Shown here: one piece after another, positions 1-15,100 of the stretch
How the letters are laid out: every line of letters begins with the position of its first letter
How positions within the stretch are numbered: position 1 is the stretch's first letter
Source: Aphelocoma coerulescens
Lineage: Eukaryota > Chordata > Aves > Passeriformes > Corvidae
Direction: 5' to 3'
NCBI RefSeq assembly: GCF_041296385.1
Contig: NC_091033.1
Location: 14,652,501-14,716,500 of the forward strand
Length of the DNA: 64,000 nt
The notes under the pieces: model-generated
Databases searched by the model: none
Told to the model about the DNA's origin: nothing
Seen by the model: only the letters and a program-made list of their open reading frames with translations
Translations under genes and position numbers: made by a program

Positions 1-3000
1 GAAATGGTTGCAAAATCCATGTGGAAAGACAAAAAGACACTCAAAAGGCAAACACCCTTCTAAGCAGTGACAGTATCACCCATTCCTTTAATTTCTGTAC
101 ATTAAAAAAGATATTATGTTGTTGAAATGTGCTTTTTTTTTTTTTTTTTTTGTCTGTAACACATTTTTAACAAAAAGTTCCCAGGAAAGGGCAAATGAAG
201 CCAGACCCGTGATCCCATTTGGGTAATGCTGGGAAATGCTTGAGCTTGCAAAGACTGTGTGGCAAAATATTCATGTGTTACCCACCATCTTCATAAGATA
301 TTCTTGAAAACCAAAGGAAAAGCGTATTTTGCTGGCTCTATCACTGTAACCATGGCAAAATTCAGAGTTGGATCTGGACTTGGAGTGATCCAAGGCAGGG
401 GGATTCCTTCCCCATGAGGAGTGTGAGCAGTGCCCGGGGCGTCCCCAGCTCTGTCTGCTGAACCAGTACAGCAGGGATAGGCTGCTGTTAAATGGTTTTG
501 TTGGGGAAATGGCTGCAAACAGAATTTTCCTCTTTTTTGCCACACAGTACAACCTCCTCTCTTTAGGGATACCTGTCACAAAATATCAGAGAGGCAGGAG
601 AGAACTGAGTGCAGTAAATGCTGTTCTTTCTGAGCAGTTCCAGGATTTGATCCCTGCCCTGGTGCTTTAACACACCCCGAGCTAACCCGGAGCAAAAATC
701 CCAACTTCCTGCCTATTGCACATTCAGTGGGACAGCCGTGGCTTAGATCTGCTGAAGTGCAGGAAAATCAGCTTTTCACCCCTCTGTTTCCTTGTCCTCT
801 CCCACCAAAGGTTGGGAAGGCATCTCCAAGGAGAGTTTATTTTCTTTTGGGTGGAATCACTGCTTTCTGACAGCCCTCCAGTGCCCTTGAAAGAGCTGGA
901 CTCTGAATACCCGGAATCACAGCTCATGTCAGGAGCTGATGCATGTAAAAGTGCTGCTGAGGTTCAGGAGTGCAAGACTGGGAATCTGATGGAAATGCTG
1001 CTGGGCTGAGCAGGATGTACTCAGGACTCATCCTGCAAGTGATCAGGGAAATTCACTTGCAGGCAGCAAGATTTTACCTCGTTCTTTGAAGGGCCTTTTG
1101 ACAGATTGATTATTTGTTATCAATCTTTCACTGTGAGTAAATTGAAATAAAATCATATTCAGGTTCCCATCCAGGCAACGAGACAACATAGGATAGTTTG
1201 GCAGCTGGCTTAATCACTGCAAGTTTCTGAGCTCTTTTCATTTTTAGCTCTGTTGAAAATATGAGATTGCATAATGCACTCCTATGTTTTATATAACAGC
1301 CTCACATGGCTTCACGTTATCATTTCACATCAGTTTTACCTCAGAGTTTCTAACAGGTCAAGTAACCTTCTGATTTCATTTAAAGTTTCCATTATTCTCT
1401 CCTGAAAAGGAAAATCTAGCTCTTGTTTGGACAGCTTTGGTAACTCCAAAGGAAAAATTGGGCATTATAGTGAATACAAAAGATTCACTTTCCATGCATT
1501 AGGCTTTTGAATTGCTTTCTTAATGCAAAGTTGGACAGGAGAGTATAGGCAGGGAAAAAAGATCATTTTGTGTCCATGGTCAGATGTCAATATTGACAAA
1601 AATAAATGGAATGTAACAATAGATCCTTGCAAAGATGAAGGTCATATGACTAAAATGTCTAAGCAGACCTTGCACTCTGGCTGTATCTTATTGCTGTTTG
1701 TGATAAATCACTGGGTTCCCCCCTCCCCTTGTTTAAAACATGCAAAAAGAGAGTAAATCTGGAATTTTAGCCCATTTTAGGCAATAATAGTGAAGATGAA
1801 TCTGAACTGAAGCACTTGGACAACAAAAATTAAAATAAAATTTAAAAAAAAAGAAAGCAAGAAATAAGCCTAAGGAGGTCAGGGGAGTTGGTGCCACTGA
1901 GGTCTGTGCACATCACTCCCCACTGCATGGTTTGAAATTTATTTCTTCCAGACTCAGATGATGCAAACTGCTGCCCCTGCCCAGGGCACTGGGCTCAGCT
2001 CCAGTTTGTAAATTGGGTTAATTAGTGATAGTCTGTAAACTCATTGTGGCTTAAACAGAGAGCTTTCCTCATGTCAGGCTTTCTTGCCCAAGTCAATCCC
2101 TTTATGAAATCAGTCTCTGAGATTCTTCCAGGTTTTTATTTTGCCCAGTTAATACCATTGTTTTAAATGGAAGCTGTTCAGCATCCAGACCTTTTCCCCT
2201 GGAGGCTCTTCCCAAAGTGAGGGGCAGAGCTCAGCCCTGCACAGCCCTGAGTGTCTGTGCCACCCCACTGTGTCACTGGAGGGCTAAACCCTGAGCAAAA
2301 CCTGCTTTGGTTCACGGGGATCACAGAAGCTCCACCTGTATCTGAGACCTTTGGCTCAGCAACTCGTGAGAATTTTCAAGTGTCGTCATTTATGGTCTCC
2401 ACACAGTTTCTCATGGCTTTAGTGTTCCTACCTCTTTCTTTTTTATTCTGTGAAGGTCCCTAACGTAGGCATTACTGATTGTCTCGATGTCTGGGTACCT
2501 TTTGTGAGACTGAAAGATAAACCCTTAGATGCCCAGTGTTCCCTGTACAGAAATATGGACAGACACTGTAAACCAATTTAAAAAAAAAATCAAAAAACTA
2601 CTTCAAGTACTTCAATTTGCAGCTGATTTATAGACCTGATGAAAGCTATGTTCTTGACATGAAATAATTTTTTTAAATGACTCATTTTTTTTTATTACCA
2701 CTGCAGTCTGAGAAGTTCCTCATGTCTTGTCTTGCATGTGGAAAAATCGACTGTTGAGTTCACTCCAGAAGACAAAGCAGTGGACAAAGGTTTCCCAACC
2801 ATGGCATTGTCCTCTCAGAGGGCTGAACAGCCCCACCAAGTTTGTTTCAATTACACTGCCATTTCCTAACTCCATCCAAAATATTTCTTCAAAAGGCTCA
2901 TCTGGTTTAGGGTCATGATCATAGCTGGAAGGTCAGTTAGTCATTTGCAGAGACATTCGCTTCTCACTCAAATCATCTTTCATAAATCTTAAGGGAATTC

Positions 3001-6000
3001 AATAGTTTATGGCAGGAGGAGCAGGGGAGGGTAAGAGATACACAAAATGCATTTCTTCAAATTCTGTGTGTTAGTTTTTCCTCTTTGTACCTAAGAGAAA
3101 TGAGGCTGTTTCCCCTCCTCTGCAAAAGGAGCTACGTTGCTCCGGAGCACAAGAGGTTTCTTTTCTTTCAGCACAGGATCTGCCAGGAAATTTAGGCCAA
3201 GGTGCCCTTATTCACTTGTTATTTATATGATATGCATATAATAATGCTGGGTTTAGCCACTGTCACCTCCGTGTGCCAGCACAGCTCTTGTGGGGACAGG
3301 GAGGAAAAAGACTGGGGAAAAAAACCCTTAAATTTCAACAGAACCACGTCATGATCACTTTATTTGCTGATTTGTTCAGTTCAGGACATGGAGGCTGTGC
3401 CTGGCCCAAACCCCGTGAAGGGGGATAAAACCTGAGGTCTCCAAGTGGCCCTGGCAGGACCAGGTCCCCAGGGGATGCCCTGAACTGCCACCTCCTCTCC
3501 ATCAACTCCTGGATCTCTAAAGCCACCCTGGCAGTGCTGCCAGTGCCAGTCCTGGGGACAGCCTGGGCTCATCCCTCATGGCACCTTTGCAAGTGGTGCC
3601 GATTTTAATGCCACCCGACTTTTGGAGAGATTTAGGCAGGTTCATTTCTCTGATTCTGAACCTGAATAGTGCCACTGTGGGAAATTCTTACTCTAAATGT
3701 GGTCAGTCTGGCTTCTGGAGTGCCTAGAGTGAGCCTGGGGCTTATCTGATCTGGTCTAAGTACAGTGAGCCTGTCCCAGAAAACCATCAGTGCTGCCTCT
3801 GAATGGCAGAAGAAAAGCACGTTAAACAGACAGTGAAATAAACAATTTATCTGATGCAAAGAGGAGAGGGAGGATTCCCAACGTACTCTCAGTTGTGCTG
3901 GAAAATGTACAGAAATTGTCTGGGTGCTTCAATTTTCTTGGGGGAAATAAAGAAAGCAAAGGTTTAGTTACACTCATTCCACAAGAATGTTTTCCCTCAT
4001 TTGGAATAGTTTGAGAAGTTTGTTAGGTGAAAACTGTTAAAAAAGATGTCAAGTGTTAGCAGCAATAAATCTGTATTGGTTTTGTTTCTTTAAAAAATTA
4101 CTGATTTCAGAAATCCATACTATAGATTTATCCAGTGACAGCAGAACTTTTAGTGCCTCTCATAAAAAATATATGGGCTGATTCTCCCCTCCTGATTATT
4201 GGTAGAGCACAACAAAAGAGTCTGAACATGGGTTTGATGATGAGGTGTGAAATGTTTCAGTGATTTGTTTTGTGTTTGTTCCTTTCATTTCTAGATCACT
4301 CATGACAAACAGCAATGTATCAGCAGGACGAGACAATTTACCACTGCATGAGCTAAAAGGGGAAAAAAGTTCCATACATTTTATATCCCTTTTGTAGTCA
4401 CTATACTGCTCTAAAGATGACCGTGGGTCACGGAGCTTGTAGTCAGCATAGTTTATGTGTTAATAACTTCTTTGGATGATCTCACCCTATTTATTTTAGG
4501 GCCCTTAGATAAGTATGGTGTTGTCTGGCCTTTCTTTCATAAAACCCCCTTTCCTCACATGATTCAAAAAATTACTTTCTCGTGAAAATAAAAAGCCCCA
4601 AACCCCTTAGCTGAAGCTTTTCCCCCTTCTCTACTGAATGGATTTTTCCTTTGTTTGTACATGACAATTTGTGGGGGGAGAGTTTTGTGCTTAAACTGCT
4701 CATGTGACTGTGTCACATGCATATCAGCTACAAAAGGAGCTTTGGCATGTTATGTATAAATCTCCATTAAGAGAGAAAATAGGCAAGTTTTACGTGACTG
4801 GTATCTCATTCACAATAATTAACTCATTAACCATCTCCAACCGCTGTACCAGCAAGGGCAAAACAACCAGCAAAAGAAGCATTTTGGTCACGTTGTGGCA
4901 CCTGCAGGAACAGTCAGTATTCTTATCACAGCCTCTATTTCTCATGGTATAAAGTAAGTCTTTATAAATCATAATTTTTCAATTTAAAAACCTCTTGTCC
5001 TGATTTATGCAGGAAAGGAGCTCCCTGTGATAACGTGGTGTCTGTTTCTTTTTGTAGACATTTCACCCCAAGCAACTCTCAAATTTGTTGCCTGTTCTGA
5101 CCTGAATTTGAAGGGGAGGCAGAAGTCTCAAAGATTGTGATTCATTTCAGGAGAAGTGCTGGATATCAGAGAAGGGCACTTTTATTCCCAGGCAGCAGAA
5201 AGGGCTCTGATGTGTTCAGTCTTTATTGGACTGCAAAGTATCCAACTGCAAAATACACAAGAAACCATCATTATTTCATTGCTCATGCAGCAGCTGCTCT
5301 TCTGTAAGATTTCCCCCAGCAAGCAAACCCCTTACAGTGGGCAAAGCCAAAAGGACATGAGCACAACCAAGAAAAATTACTAAAAGGCAGGTTTTTTTAA
5401 TTTGAAACAAACCTTGTAGTTTGTTCCCAGCCCTCCCTGTGCCAAAGAAACACAATCCCTTTCATCTCCCACCATGTAAAACTAAAACCAAGCAAGCTGC
5501 TGGGACAGCCTGGCAATCTTTATCTTGTCCATCAGCATTTAATGATAATTTTGAATTAAAACTCTGCTGAAGGCAAGTTCCTCCCTCTGAGAGTGTCACC
5601 ACACCCCTGGCAGCGCACAGGTAGCTGCTTTTCCACAAACCAGTGTAACTCTGCTGTAGGATGGTGACTACTCAGGCAAGATCCCTGCCTCAACATTCTG
5701 GGAACCCCTGAAGTGTCCTGTGCTCAGCCAGGGCTGAAGAAGTGCTCTGGTGGTTTGGACACATCAGGTTTATTCCCTCAGTGTCAGCCAAGTGTGTGTT
5801 CCCAGAGCAGGGAGGGTGGGAGAGGTCTGAGGGAAGTTACCCTGGAGATGAGGAGAGGAGAGGAGAGGAGAGGGCAGTCCCAGCCAGGTGCCCTGATTTG
5901 CGGCTGCTCCCTTTGCGGCAGAGCTGGAGCTGGGGGGTTGCTGTCATTAAGCTGTAAAAGCAGGAGTCTGCATGAGAAGGAAATGGGCACATAAAGCCAT

Positions 6001-9000
6001 CCCCTACAAAAGGTGACATCCCTGAGATTATTCTGGTTTTAAGAGGCTTTTTAATTTGTCCATGGGTGAAAGGAAATGCGGCTTTTGTGCAGAGGTTCTG
6101 ATAAATCTCTTTATGACAAGAGGCAGTGGACAAGTCATGGGGACCGATTCCCTGCAGGTGTGAAAGGGCTCTGTACCCACCCAGAGCTGTCAGCTGAGGG
6201 CAGGATCTCTACAAAGTGTAGCTTAGCCTCGAAATGGCTTTGATCGAACTTTTTGGGGTTTTTTTCTTCAGTATCATGGCCTATTTGAGAGATGCACTTC
6301 TCTTTTCATGACATGTTAATAATGTCAGAGCAAGGTGGAATCGGGAGGTGGAGGTGACAAATAATGAGCAGTCTGTGCCAGTGTCTGCACAATTTCCACT
6401 TGTGACGAGTTCGCTCCAACACTCAGGGCTGGAATTCATTCCCAGAGGTTCCACAGGGGCTGCTTGTGCATCATCCCCAGTGGGAGCTGTGGGTGACAAC
6501 ACATCCTTTGGGAACTGTAATATTCCCTGAAAACTGGGGGACCCTACTAGTGTTAGAAAGCAGAGCTAAAGGTGTTCCTTTGGAGAGGGAGATCCACCAG
6601 GCCAGTCCAGGACGGGCACAACCATCCCAGCAAGCTTTGAATTCACAAGGTCATCAGAGTTGCAAATTGATCTAGACCTGTTTGTGCACCTTCTGAACTT
6701 CCTGGCTTCGCTGTTTTGGTCCTTTGGCTTATTGAATGAAATCCTTTCTTTTGGGGATGGTATGAAAGTCCTGCTTGCATTCAGTTCCTCAGCCATGGCA
6801 GCTTGCTGTGCTCCGGGCAGTTTGTAAAGGAAGTCTCGCTGAAATTGCTGGTTAGCGTCGTAACTGAAAGGCACTTCCTTTCATGCCTGCCTTTAAATGC
6901 AACTCTGATGCTTGCTGATCATAAATGCAGCCCGGTGACTGCACTTGAAAAAGCTGGGAAAGCACACAAGTGATTCTGGTATTTTCCTCTTCCCATTAAA
7001 AATGCTCAACATCCTGTATTTGCACGGTTGCCAGTGCGATTTCGCTCTGGCCTGCTAAGCTCTTTTCACTCTACTGTACTGTAATAGTACAATTTTTCCA
7101 AAGAGATACCCCAGATTTCCCCCTTCCCATGGCACAGAAACACTCCTGCTGAGAACCTGCAGCCAGGCTCGGCGTCCCAGCAGGGCACAGGGGGCACTTC
7201 CAGCCCCACTTCCTTCTCCAGGCAGGGAGCGGGGTCCCCAGGGCTTCCCCGCTCCCCCGGGCACTGCCTCCCCGGCTGCTGTTTGCCAGCTTGCAGTCAC
7301 ACCTGCTCCAGGCCACTAAACCCTTTTATGAGGAAACCCTTAATACCTTCCAGTAAAAATCATTGCTGAGGCTGCCACCCCCTGAGCCTCCCTTCCCGTT
7401 CCCTCTGCAGCTCCAGTTCCTCGCTGCTGGGAGCAAACTCATCCCTGGGTTTGATACATTTGGTATAAACATTTCCTGGAGCTCATAAACACCTTTGTCA
7501 TTTATCAGTGCAGTGAGAGATGTTTATTGCCCAGATAGAAAACTCTGATGGGATCAGTGCTCCTGGAGACTCCCTGATCCCGTGTGCTGACGCTCCCCAG
7601 AGGAAGGCTGAATGTGGGGCCAGGTTTTAATTCTGATACGGGGGCCCCCCACTTTTTAATTGCCCCTAGTGATGATTGCAACTTCCAGCACGAGCTGGTG
7701 AGCACTGTCTGAGCAAAGCTCATTTTACAGCAGTCCTGGTATGAACCAAATTGAGGGAGGTAAAAGGAAAGGGCTGGGGCGGTGGGGGAGGAAGAGGAGA
7801 TCTATAACTGGCATGTTAATAAAACTCCAGTTTGTCACTTCAGCAGCACACCCTGAGTGTAATAACTAAGCTTCCTTTCTATACCCCCTATGAGTTCCTT
7901 TGTATTGACAGATGCCATTTGTTCATTTACGACGTGATAATAAAAACCTTCAGCTTTACTGAATGTTGTTCTTTTCCTCCCCTGACACTGGGGCACCAAA
8001 TGGTTTGTACTGCACTCAGCAGGCACTTTTCATTAAAGATCGTGCCATGAAAATGAACTGTATTTGAAAACCATTTAGGAGCAGAAGTTCTGCTGCTGAA
8101 TAGGCGGCACAGAAACCTTCCCTGGTGAGGCAGCAGCTTCCCGGGAGCCTCACTCGCTCCCACGTGGATGCTGGGATGAGGGGGGCTTCATGTCCAGGCA
8201 GCATTTGGGGTCCAACTGCTCAGATTCCTGTAGCAGAGATTCTATATTGCTATCAGCTTCCTGTGATTATTTCCTTTTTTAATCTCTATCTGATTTTAAA
8301 TGCCTCAAAAGATCTTTCTTTGTGCTTATCCGTGCTCCTTGAAACTGGTGATTTCAAAGTCTTCACACTCACACAAATGAAGCCTAAACTGTAAATGTGG
8401 ATGGCTGAAAACTAACATTTGAATTGATAATTAAGCCTTTATTCAGGAATGCTTGTAAACATGGCTCAAACTATATTTTTAAGTACTGGTCAAAATTCAG
8501 GCTGACAGCACCTGCAACTGTGATTTGATTTGCAATGTTACAGAATGTTTCAAATTCCCACTGACCTGAGCAAAACACAAATACACAACTCTGTCCAAAA
8601 GTAGCAATGTAAAATGAGTCAAAAATTTACAACAGATAAGCAAAGCAATGAACAACATTTGTTCAACACATAATTTATTTTTAAGCTGGGGAATAAGTGA
8701 TATTTCTTTCCCTCTGCAGAGAAGTCAGTTATAAGTTTAGTAGCTGGCTGTAGGTTTTGCTGTGCGTACAAAGCAATAATCTGCATTAATTGTTTCTAAT
8801 TAAGCCCAAAAAATTACTAATGAGGAAAAAATTATTCGCCACACTGGAACACAGCCACTGACTGTATTTTTTAAATACCAACAGAGTGCTTTCAGCATTT
8901 TTCCCTAGGCAGAACTCTAGAAAAACATCACCAGCTTCTGCAATGCTGCAGTGGGACAATGTTCATCTCTTTTTTATTATTTAAATTAATCGTATTTCAT

Positions 9001-9170
9001 TGTACTTTACAAAATACATGTAAAAGAAGCGTTTACTAACCACAAAAAAAGGTACTAATAACTGTTATCATCCTTCCCTGCTCATCCAGGAGGGACTTTT
9101 ATCACCAACATTATCACTTGTTGCCAAACAAGTACAGAGATGTTAGCCCGGAGGATGAAATAGTTTAATC
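1..9170. other. Intergenic DNA without a recognised gene
   Basis: Mostly AT-rich, unique-looking sequence with many stop codons in all frames. Short open frames have no domain, signal or splice context I can support. Simple sequence includes a T-run at 133-151, A-rich tracts near 1840-1855 and 2581-2590, and five GAGGA-type repeats at about 5849-5874. No CR1 end was recognised. Confidence 0.7.
133..151. repeat. Poly-T tract (19 bases)
   Basis: An uninterrupted T-run. No element end or target-site duplication was recognised beside it, so it is listed only as simple sequence. Confidence 0.8.
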
Positions 9171-12100
9171 ATGGGGAAACAATTTGCAGTGCACAGATCT
9201 CAGCTGCCTCCCTTTCATCTGCTCGCAGTTACTCAGCGACTCCTGAAAATCTGTTTTGTAGCTGTAATAAAATTCATTCGCCGCTCTCTCAAGCACACAC
9301 CAAATGGTTTGCCTGATTCTGAAGTGTTACAATCACCTGGAACAAAGACAGGAGTCATAAGTTTTCAGGGGGAGTATTCTGGGGGTTTTAAATCACATAA
9401 ACATGATATTTGTCTTTTAAAAAATAAATAAAGGGGAGATTATAGATGTAGGGTCCGGACTTATCTCTAGATTTACAACATCCATATGATGATATAATCC
9501 ACGTTACATGTGAGTTCTCACTCTCTGTATAGCTACACTTTGACCATTCAATAGCCCCTGTTTCTTAGTATGCCCAAACCCAAGCAATTACTTGTTGGCA
9601 ATTTTTTGTTAGAATCTGAATAATTTTAACTTAGTTGGAGCTATCAACTTCTAATTTGCTGTCAGAGCTAGCCTGTTACTTAAACTTTGATTAGACTGGC
9701 AATATCTTTTGTAGTATCTGTTAAGAAAGTGCCCTGTAACACTTCAAAGCCTTGTACATCCGAATATGAGCAGTGGAAATACACCTCTAATGTTTTTCAT
9801 ATGCTCTTATCTCTTCCTCTCGCACAAAAATGACTTTTGCTGAGCGCAGATAAGATCTGTGTGTAAGCACAATGCTCCGGGGTTAATTCAAAGTGCTGCT
9901 CGCTCTTCTCAGGCTCAGCTGCTCCTGGGAGCAGCCCGGGCCGTTATTGTGGTCATGCAGTCACCAAGGGGAGACAGTGCTTGGTTCACCCTGGCAGGGA
10001 ACCGTGGGCACCTCTCTGCAGTGAACCGCAGAGAGAGCGGGGCAGGCGGGGCTGGGCTGCCCAGGGAAGGGAGGGGAACCTTCTGACTCCGGTGGCAAAA
10101 GCAGAGCAGTGGGGTTAGGCCAGGATGTGTCGCCACGTTGTGCCTGGGAGTTCCATCAGCCCCTCTGAGAGCTTTGGTGTTCAGTTCTTTGCAGAGGGGA
10201 CACAAAGATCCCAGTGCTCAACCTCCAGTGTAGAAACTCATCCCAATGTGTGGGGTGAGAGAAGGGAGGAGCTGAGAGGTCGGGCTGGTGACGGCCAAGG
10301 GCTCTTGGTTTCTCAGAAACACTGTTTTCTGTCAGGACAGCTGCCTCTACCCCAGCCCACACCTCTGGTGTCTTTACTGACCCTTGAGATCCCAAACCTC
10401 CCAGGGTGAGGAGCTGGACAGTTCTCGTGTCCAGTCCAGCCTCACTCTGCAGCTGCACCAAACAGAGCAGGAACAATCCAGCCTCCAGCCCATGGGCTGC
10501 TGAAATCCATCATTTGTCCTCCGTGGCACCAGAGGCAGCACGGGTTCTGTACAGGGCATGAAAGGGGCACATGGGGTCTCTTGCAGACCTCTGACACCCC
10601 TGTGCTTTGCACAGCTCCCCAGACACCAGCATTGATGAAAGCCCTGCAGTGCTCATTTAGGAGGAGCAGTGCAGAGGGACAGGGATGCTCACAGCCCACG
10701 GTCATGTCCTCCCTCAGCTGGAAACTTCCCGGGCAACCTGGAGCAACCTCACTGCTCTCTTTGCCTCAGTTTCCCCCTCTCTGCAGGAAAATGTGCAGAT
10801 TTCAGTGTTTCCCAAAGTCAGCGTGCTATTGTGACATATCATATTCAGATACTCCCTAATGGGGACCATATAAATTCCATAGCTGCTTTATCTGATCCAG
10901 CAGTCATGAGTCTGCCTGTCTGACAGTTGCTGCTGCTCTTGATAAGAAAACATTCCTGCTCTAGAAATTCCTTTTTGAGGAAAGAGTGAGGAAGGTCTCA
11001 GTCATGTTCTGCTGAGCAGGTGCCTGGGCAGCAGCAGATTCATGGTCACATGCCCTGTCCTGGCACTCTGTGGGTGAGGGTCTGTGTAAATGTGCATCAA
11101 GGTCCCTGGAGAAGGGGACAGTTCTTTGGCAGGCACCTCTTGCCACTTGCAATGCCAAGGTAGCCCTGGAGCCCAAATTGTTGGTCATCTTTTTTCAACA
11201 AACTGGGGAGAAGTTACTGTTCTCATGGGTTTGGTTTGTGGTGTTTCTTTACAGCAAAATAATGGAAATTAGTTATTCTAACCTCATTTGAAAATCAGAT
11301 TTTAATGTGTTTATATATGCATAAAAGTTCTTGACTTTAGCTACTGCAGCACCCCCTGAGTATCTCAGTTCCTTTTGGGTGGCAGCTGGTGGCACTCGGA
11401 TACAGAGAAGCATTATTTACCTGCTGTGGCAAACTAACCAAAAGAGCTCCAGCTCACAAATCTCTCCCTCCATGTGCAAACAAAAAAGAGGTTTCTGGGT
11501 TACAAATGCCAATGGCAACACCGGCAGCATCCCAGCTGGGCACACGTGATGCCAGTGCCCATGGAAATCCTTGGAAAAGTGCCATCAATGCCACTTCTGT
11601 GAGCCCTAACACTGTACATGTGGGAGCTTCTGAGCCACACAGCAAAGGCACTGAGACGTGGAGTTTTTGGGTGTTTGTTACCAAAGTCTGCCCTTTCCTC
11701 TCCACCTTTTCATTTCATTCCACCTCCCTACAGTCAGTCCTGCAGGGTTAATTCAAATAACCTGTTTATTACTTCAGCAGTTCACAAGAAACATGACTTG
11801 TCTAGTTCTGTTTATAGAGCATGTAATCATTAGAATAAAATAACAACAAAGAGCAAACCACCATCTGTATTTAAGAGTGACCTCAAGTCTTTCCTGGGAC
11901 AGAAATACTGCTGTGAACACCTCGGAAGCTTTGGGGACCTCAACCAAAGTCTTTTCCATTTTTAACAATGTGCATCATTACCTTTTGTCATGGGGGGCTT
12001 TGCCGGGTACAGTTATTTATATTTTGTTGCTATGGCAGTTGCTTCTGGTTTTGAAAGGTGGGGATGTTTTGTCAGTCAATTGGAATCAGATTAATTGAGC

Positions 12101-15100
12101 TCCTTCTGATATAAAAGTCTCAAATCAATACAGTGTTCACCTTGTAAAATGCACTTTTTTTGTTGTTGTTTAATGCCTCCTGAGATCAGATGCATTAAAA
12201 TCCACGTGGAACTAACTTTTCTTTCTCTTCTCACCCCCACACTTCCCCATATGTGGTTTTGATTTTCCCCTCAGGGTACCTATGGGAGGTCTGGAAAACT
12301 CTTGGGAGCTTTCAAAGAATGTTAATATGTATAACACTGCATTTTTAGTTTTAAATACAACATGTAGAGATCTTTCTTTTTGAGGATAAACAAGCAAAGC
12401 TGCTAGTTAAAAACTATTGGTAAGAAAAAGTTCCTTCTTACCATAAAAAAGCTTAATAACATTTAATTGTATTTTATAGCATTTTGCACCCGTAGTATTA
12501 AGCATTTACAGTTCCTTGTAAAATGTCTGGGCAATGCTGACTTTTAATTCTTCTGGGCTGTTTTTTTTTTCCTCTTCTTGATAAGACATTTCTACCTAAT
12601 GGTCCAGTACAGCATTTGCTATTCAGACCTTGAGCATTTTGTTTGCCTCAGAGCAGAATCTGGTCCTGGTATCTGCACTGATCTTAACAAAGCCCATCTC
12701 TCCGCCTGATGCTTTCTGTGAGCTCTGAGATTGCAATCACCACTGGGAGCAGAGCTTTCTGCCATAAGTAATTCTGCAGAGAACAAGAATAAATATTATA
12801 AGATCAAACTCTCCAGCTCAAGCACGAAGACGCAGCACCTTTGGGTGATGGTGATTTTGTGGTGCTGATCAACAGGCATTAAGTTATTGGTTATAGCTGC
12901 ACTCCCTCATTTTATCCTCACTCGAAGAGTTAGCTAGGCAGTGCTTCAGATAAAGACTGTGAAATTTGATCACTGGAACTAAAATGGATGGCTTAGCTGC
13001 CTAATCTCCTCCATCCCGTTATCATCAGCTCCCAATCCCCTCCCCACACCATCTTCAAAATTGGGAAATAGCCCCAGACTTATGGGAATATGCTGCTGGT
13101 TTAAAGTAAACACTCCTCACAGACTGTGTGGCCCCAACAACAGCCACAGGTGGACCTGGTGGGAGCCCCAAAGAGGGAACATTAACTTTTGGCGAGATTA
13201 TGGCACATTTGTCTGCGGGATCAGCTTGTTAAAGTCGATAACTGATTGTCTTGATAGCAAGAGCATCTGAAAACATCTGCTAGTATATTGCTAACTTGTA
13301 TAATCTGCCTTTATCCCAGCAAATTGCCTCTGAAGGCTAAATCCTCCCAGATGAGGAAGAAGTTTAGCGTGAGCCAGGAGAATGAAACCTCTCTGATCAC
13401 CCATCAGTGCAGCACAAACAGGGGTAGAGCAGAGCAGAGCTTTGGGTGCTCTCCTGTGGTGGGGATCAGGCTGGCTTTGGGGCTTGCTTTGCTTTCCCCC
13501 AAAAGAGACTATTTCTCCACGAATGCAAATGAAGCGAATTCATTTTGCAGGATTGGTTATTGATGCCTTCCCTGTGGATACACTCGAGGGGAGGAAGCAA
13601 GGCCAGATGTGTTTCCTTTGTGCTGGGTTTCTCTTCACGAGAGGGGATTCTGTACCCACAGCCTGGCACACTCCTGCTGCTCCCAGGGCAAACTTCCCAG
13701 CCTGAAAATGCACACAGGATTGCTGCCCGTCTGTCAGTAATGGAACTTCCTTTACCAGAATCACTTAATGTGAAGAAAAAAATAACAAGTTTACTACTGA
13801 TATCACGTCCCTTTGCCATCCACGGATCTTACTGAGCTTCACAAAGGGGAAAATTATCCACATTTTCGTGATAACAATAGTAAAGTACAACTAAAATCCT
13901 GATTTAATTTGAGGTGTTTATTCCATACTGCAGGAGTACAGTACAATATCCCAGATTTTGAATGTATTAGGTGCTGAAAATACTTTTAGGAGAAAAAAAG
14001 GTGCTTTCTTTTCCAAATCCCTTCAATCTCTTTGTGAGAAAAGATAACAGAGTGGGACAGAAAGCAAATGGATTGGGCTACTAATCTGAACCTCTGGAAT
14101 TCCAGCAGTCTAGGTTTATGATTAGATTTTAACTGGACATCTTATTGGGCATATTGATAAGGCATCCCCATCTACATCTTGTACCAATGCACTTCCAACA
14201 GATAAGAGCTGCTGGTAATTAAGGCAGCTGGGATTATCTGTAATGTTATTTGTTGGGTTTTGCCGCTTTGCCACTGCTCTGTCAGCTCTGGGCTCCTGCT
14301 TCTGCCTGGGGACACTGTCTGTGCTCTGGGCAAGAGGGAAAATCTCCCAGGTACAGCTGGAATATTGTAGGTGGGACTGGGGACTCGGCTTTGGTCTTCA
14401 CAGTGTGGCATCAGGATTGCTGTAAGGAAATGATGGCCTAATTGAATATATTGTTATTATACCTTATCTATTTCTTCTATCACATTTCAAATCGAGTGTC
14501 CTCTATCCAAAAAGAGAAGCCTTTCAGAGCCTGCACTCCCCATCCCCCTTGCCCAGCCAAGGACATATTTAAAACTTAAGGGCAAATGTTCCATAAAACA
14601 CTGCCCAACCCTTTGCAAATTCCCTGCATAACTCTCACATGCATCCTCTAACTTTAGTCCATCCCTACTCCAAAGTTGTAATTTGCCCTCCAGTCCTTTT
14701 CTTTCTCTCTCTCTCTTTTTTTACAGTCTCTGAGATGGCAATTAGCCCAAGAGATGCACTTAGAGCTTCGCTTCAATTACAGATCCCTCCTCTCAAGCGC
14801 TGCTCTATGCTAATTTAAACGTCCTTTTGCATGAAGCATCAGTCTGAATTCTTTAATTGTTCCCTCCTTATCGGAGATTTGGCTCATGCTTTCCACCCAT
14901 GGGTGTGGTAATCATAGTCCCAAAGGCGAACTGGGTCGAGGTTTTGTTAAAGAAACTCCCTCAGGGCAGAATCCGTAAAGCTAAAGAAAAAAATTAGCAG
15001 TATTAGAGCCGGCCATTAATGCACCCTTTTTCTCTCCATAGGGCTGACAGAGCTTCCCAAAGAGGACTAAACGTTGTCATCTGCATTTTAGAGGTGATGA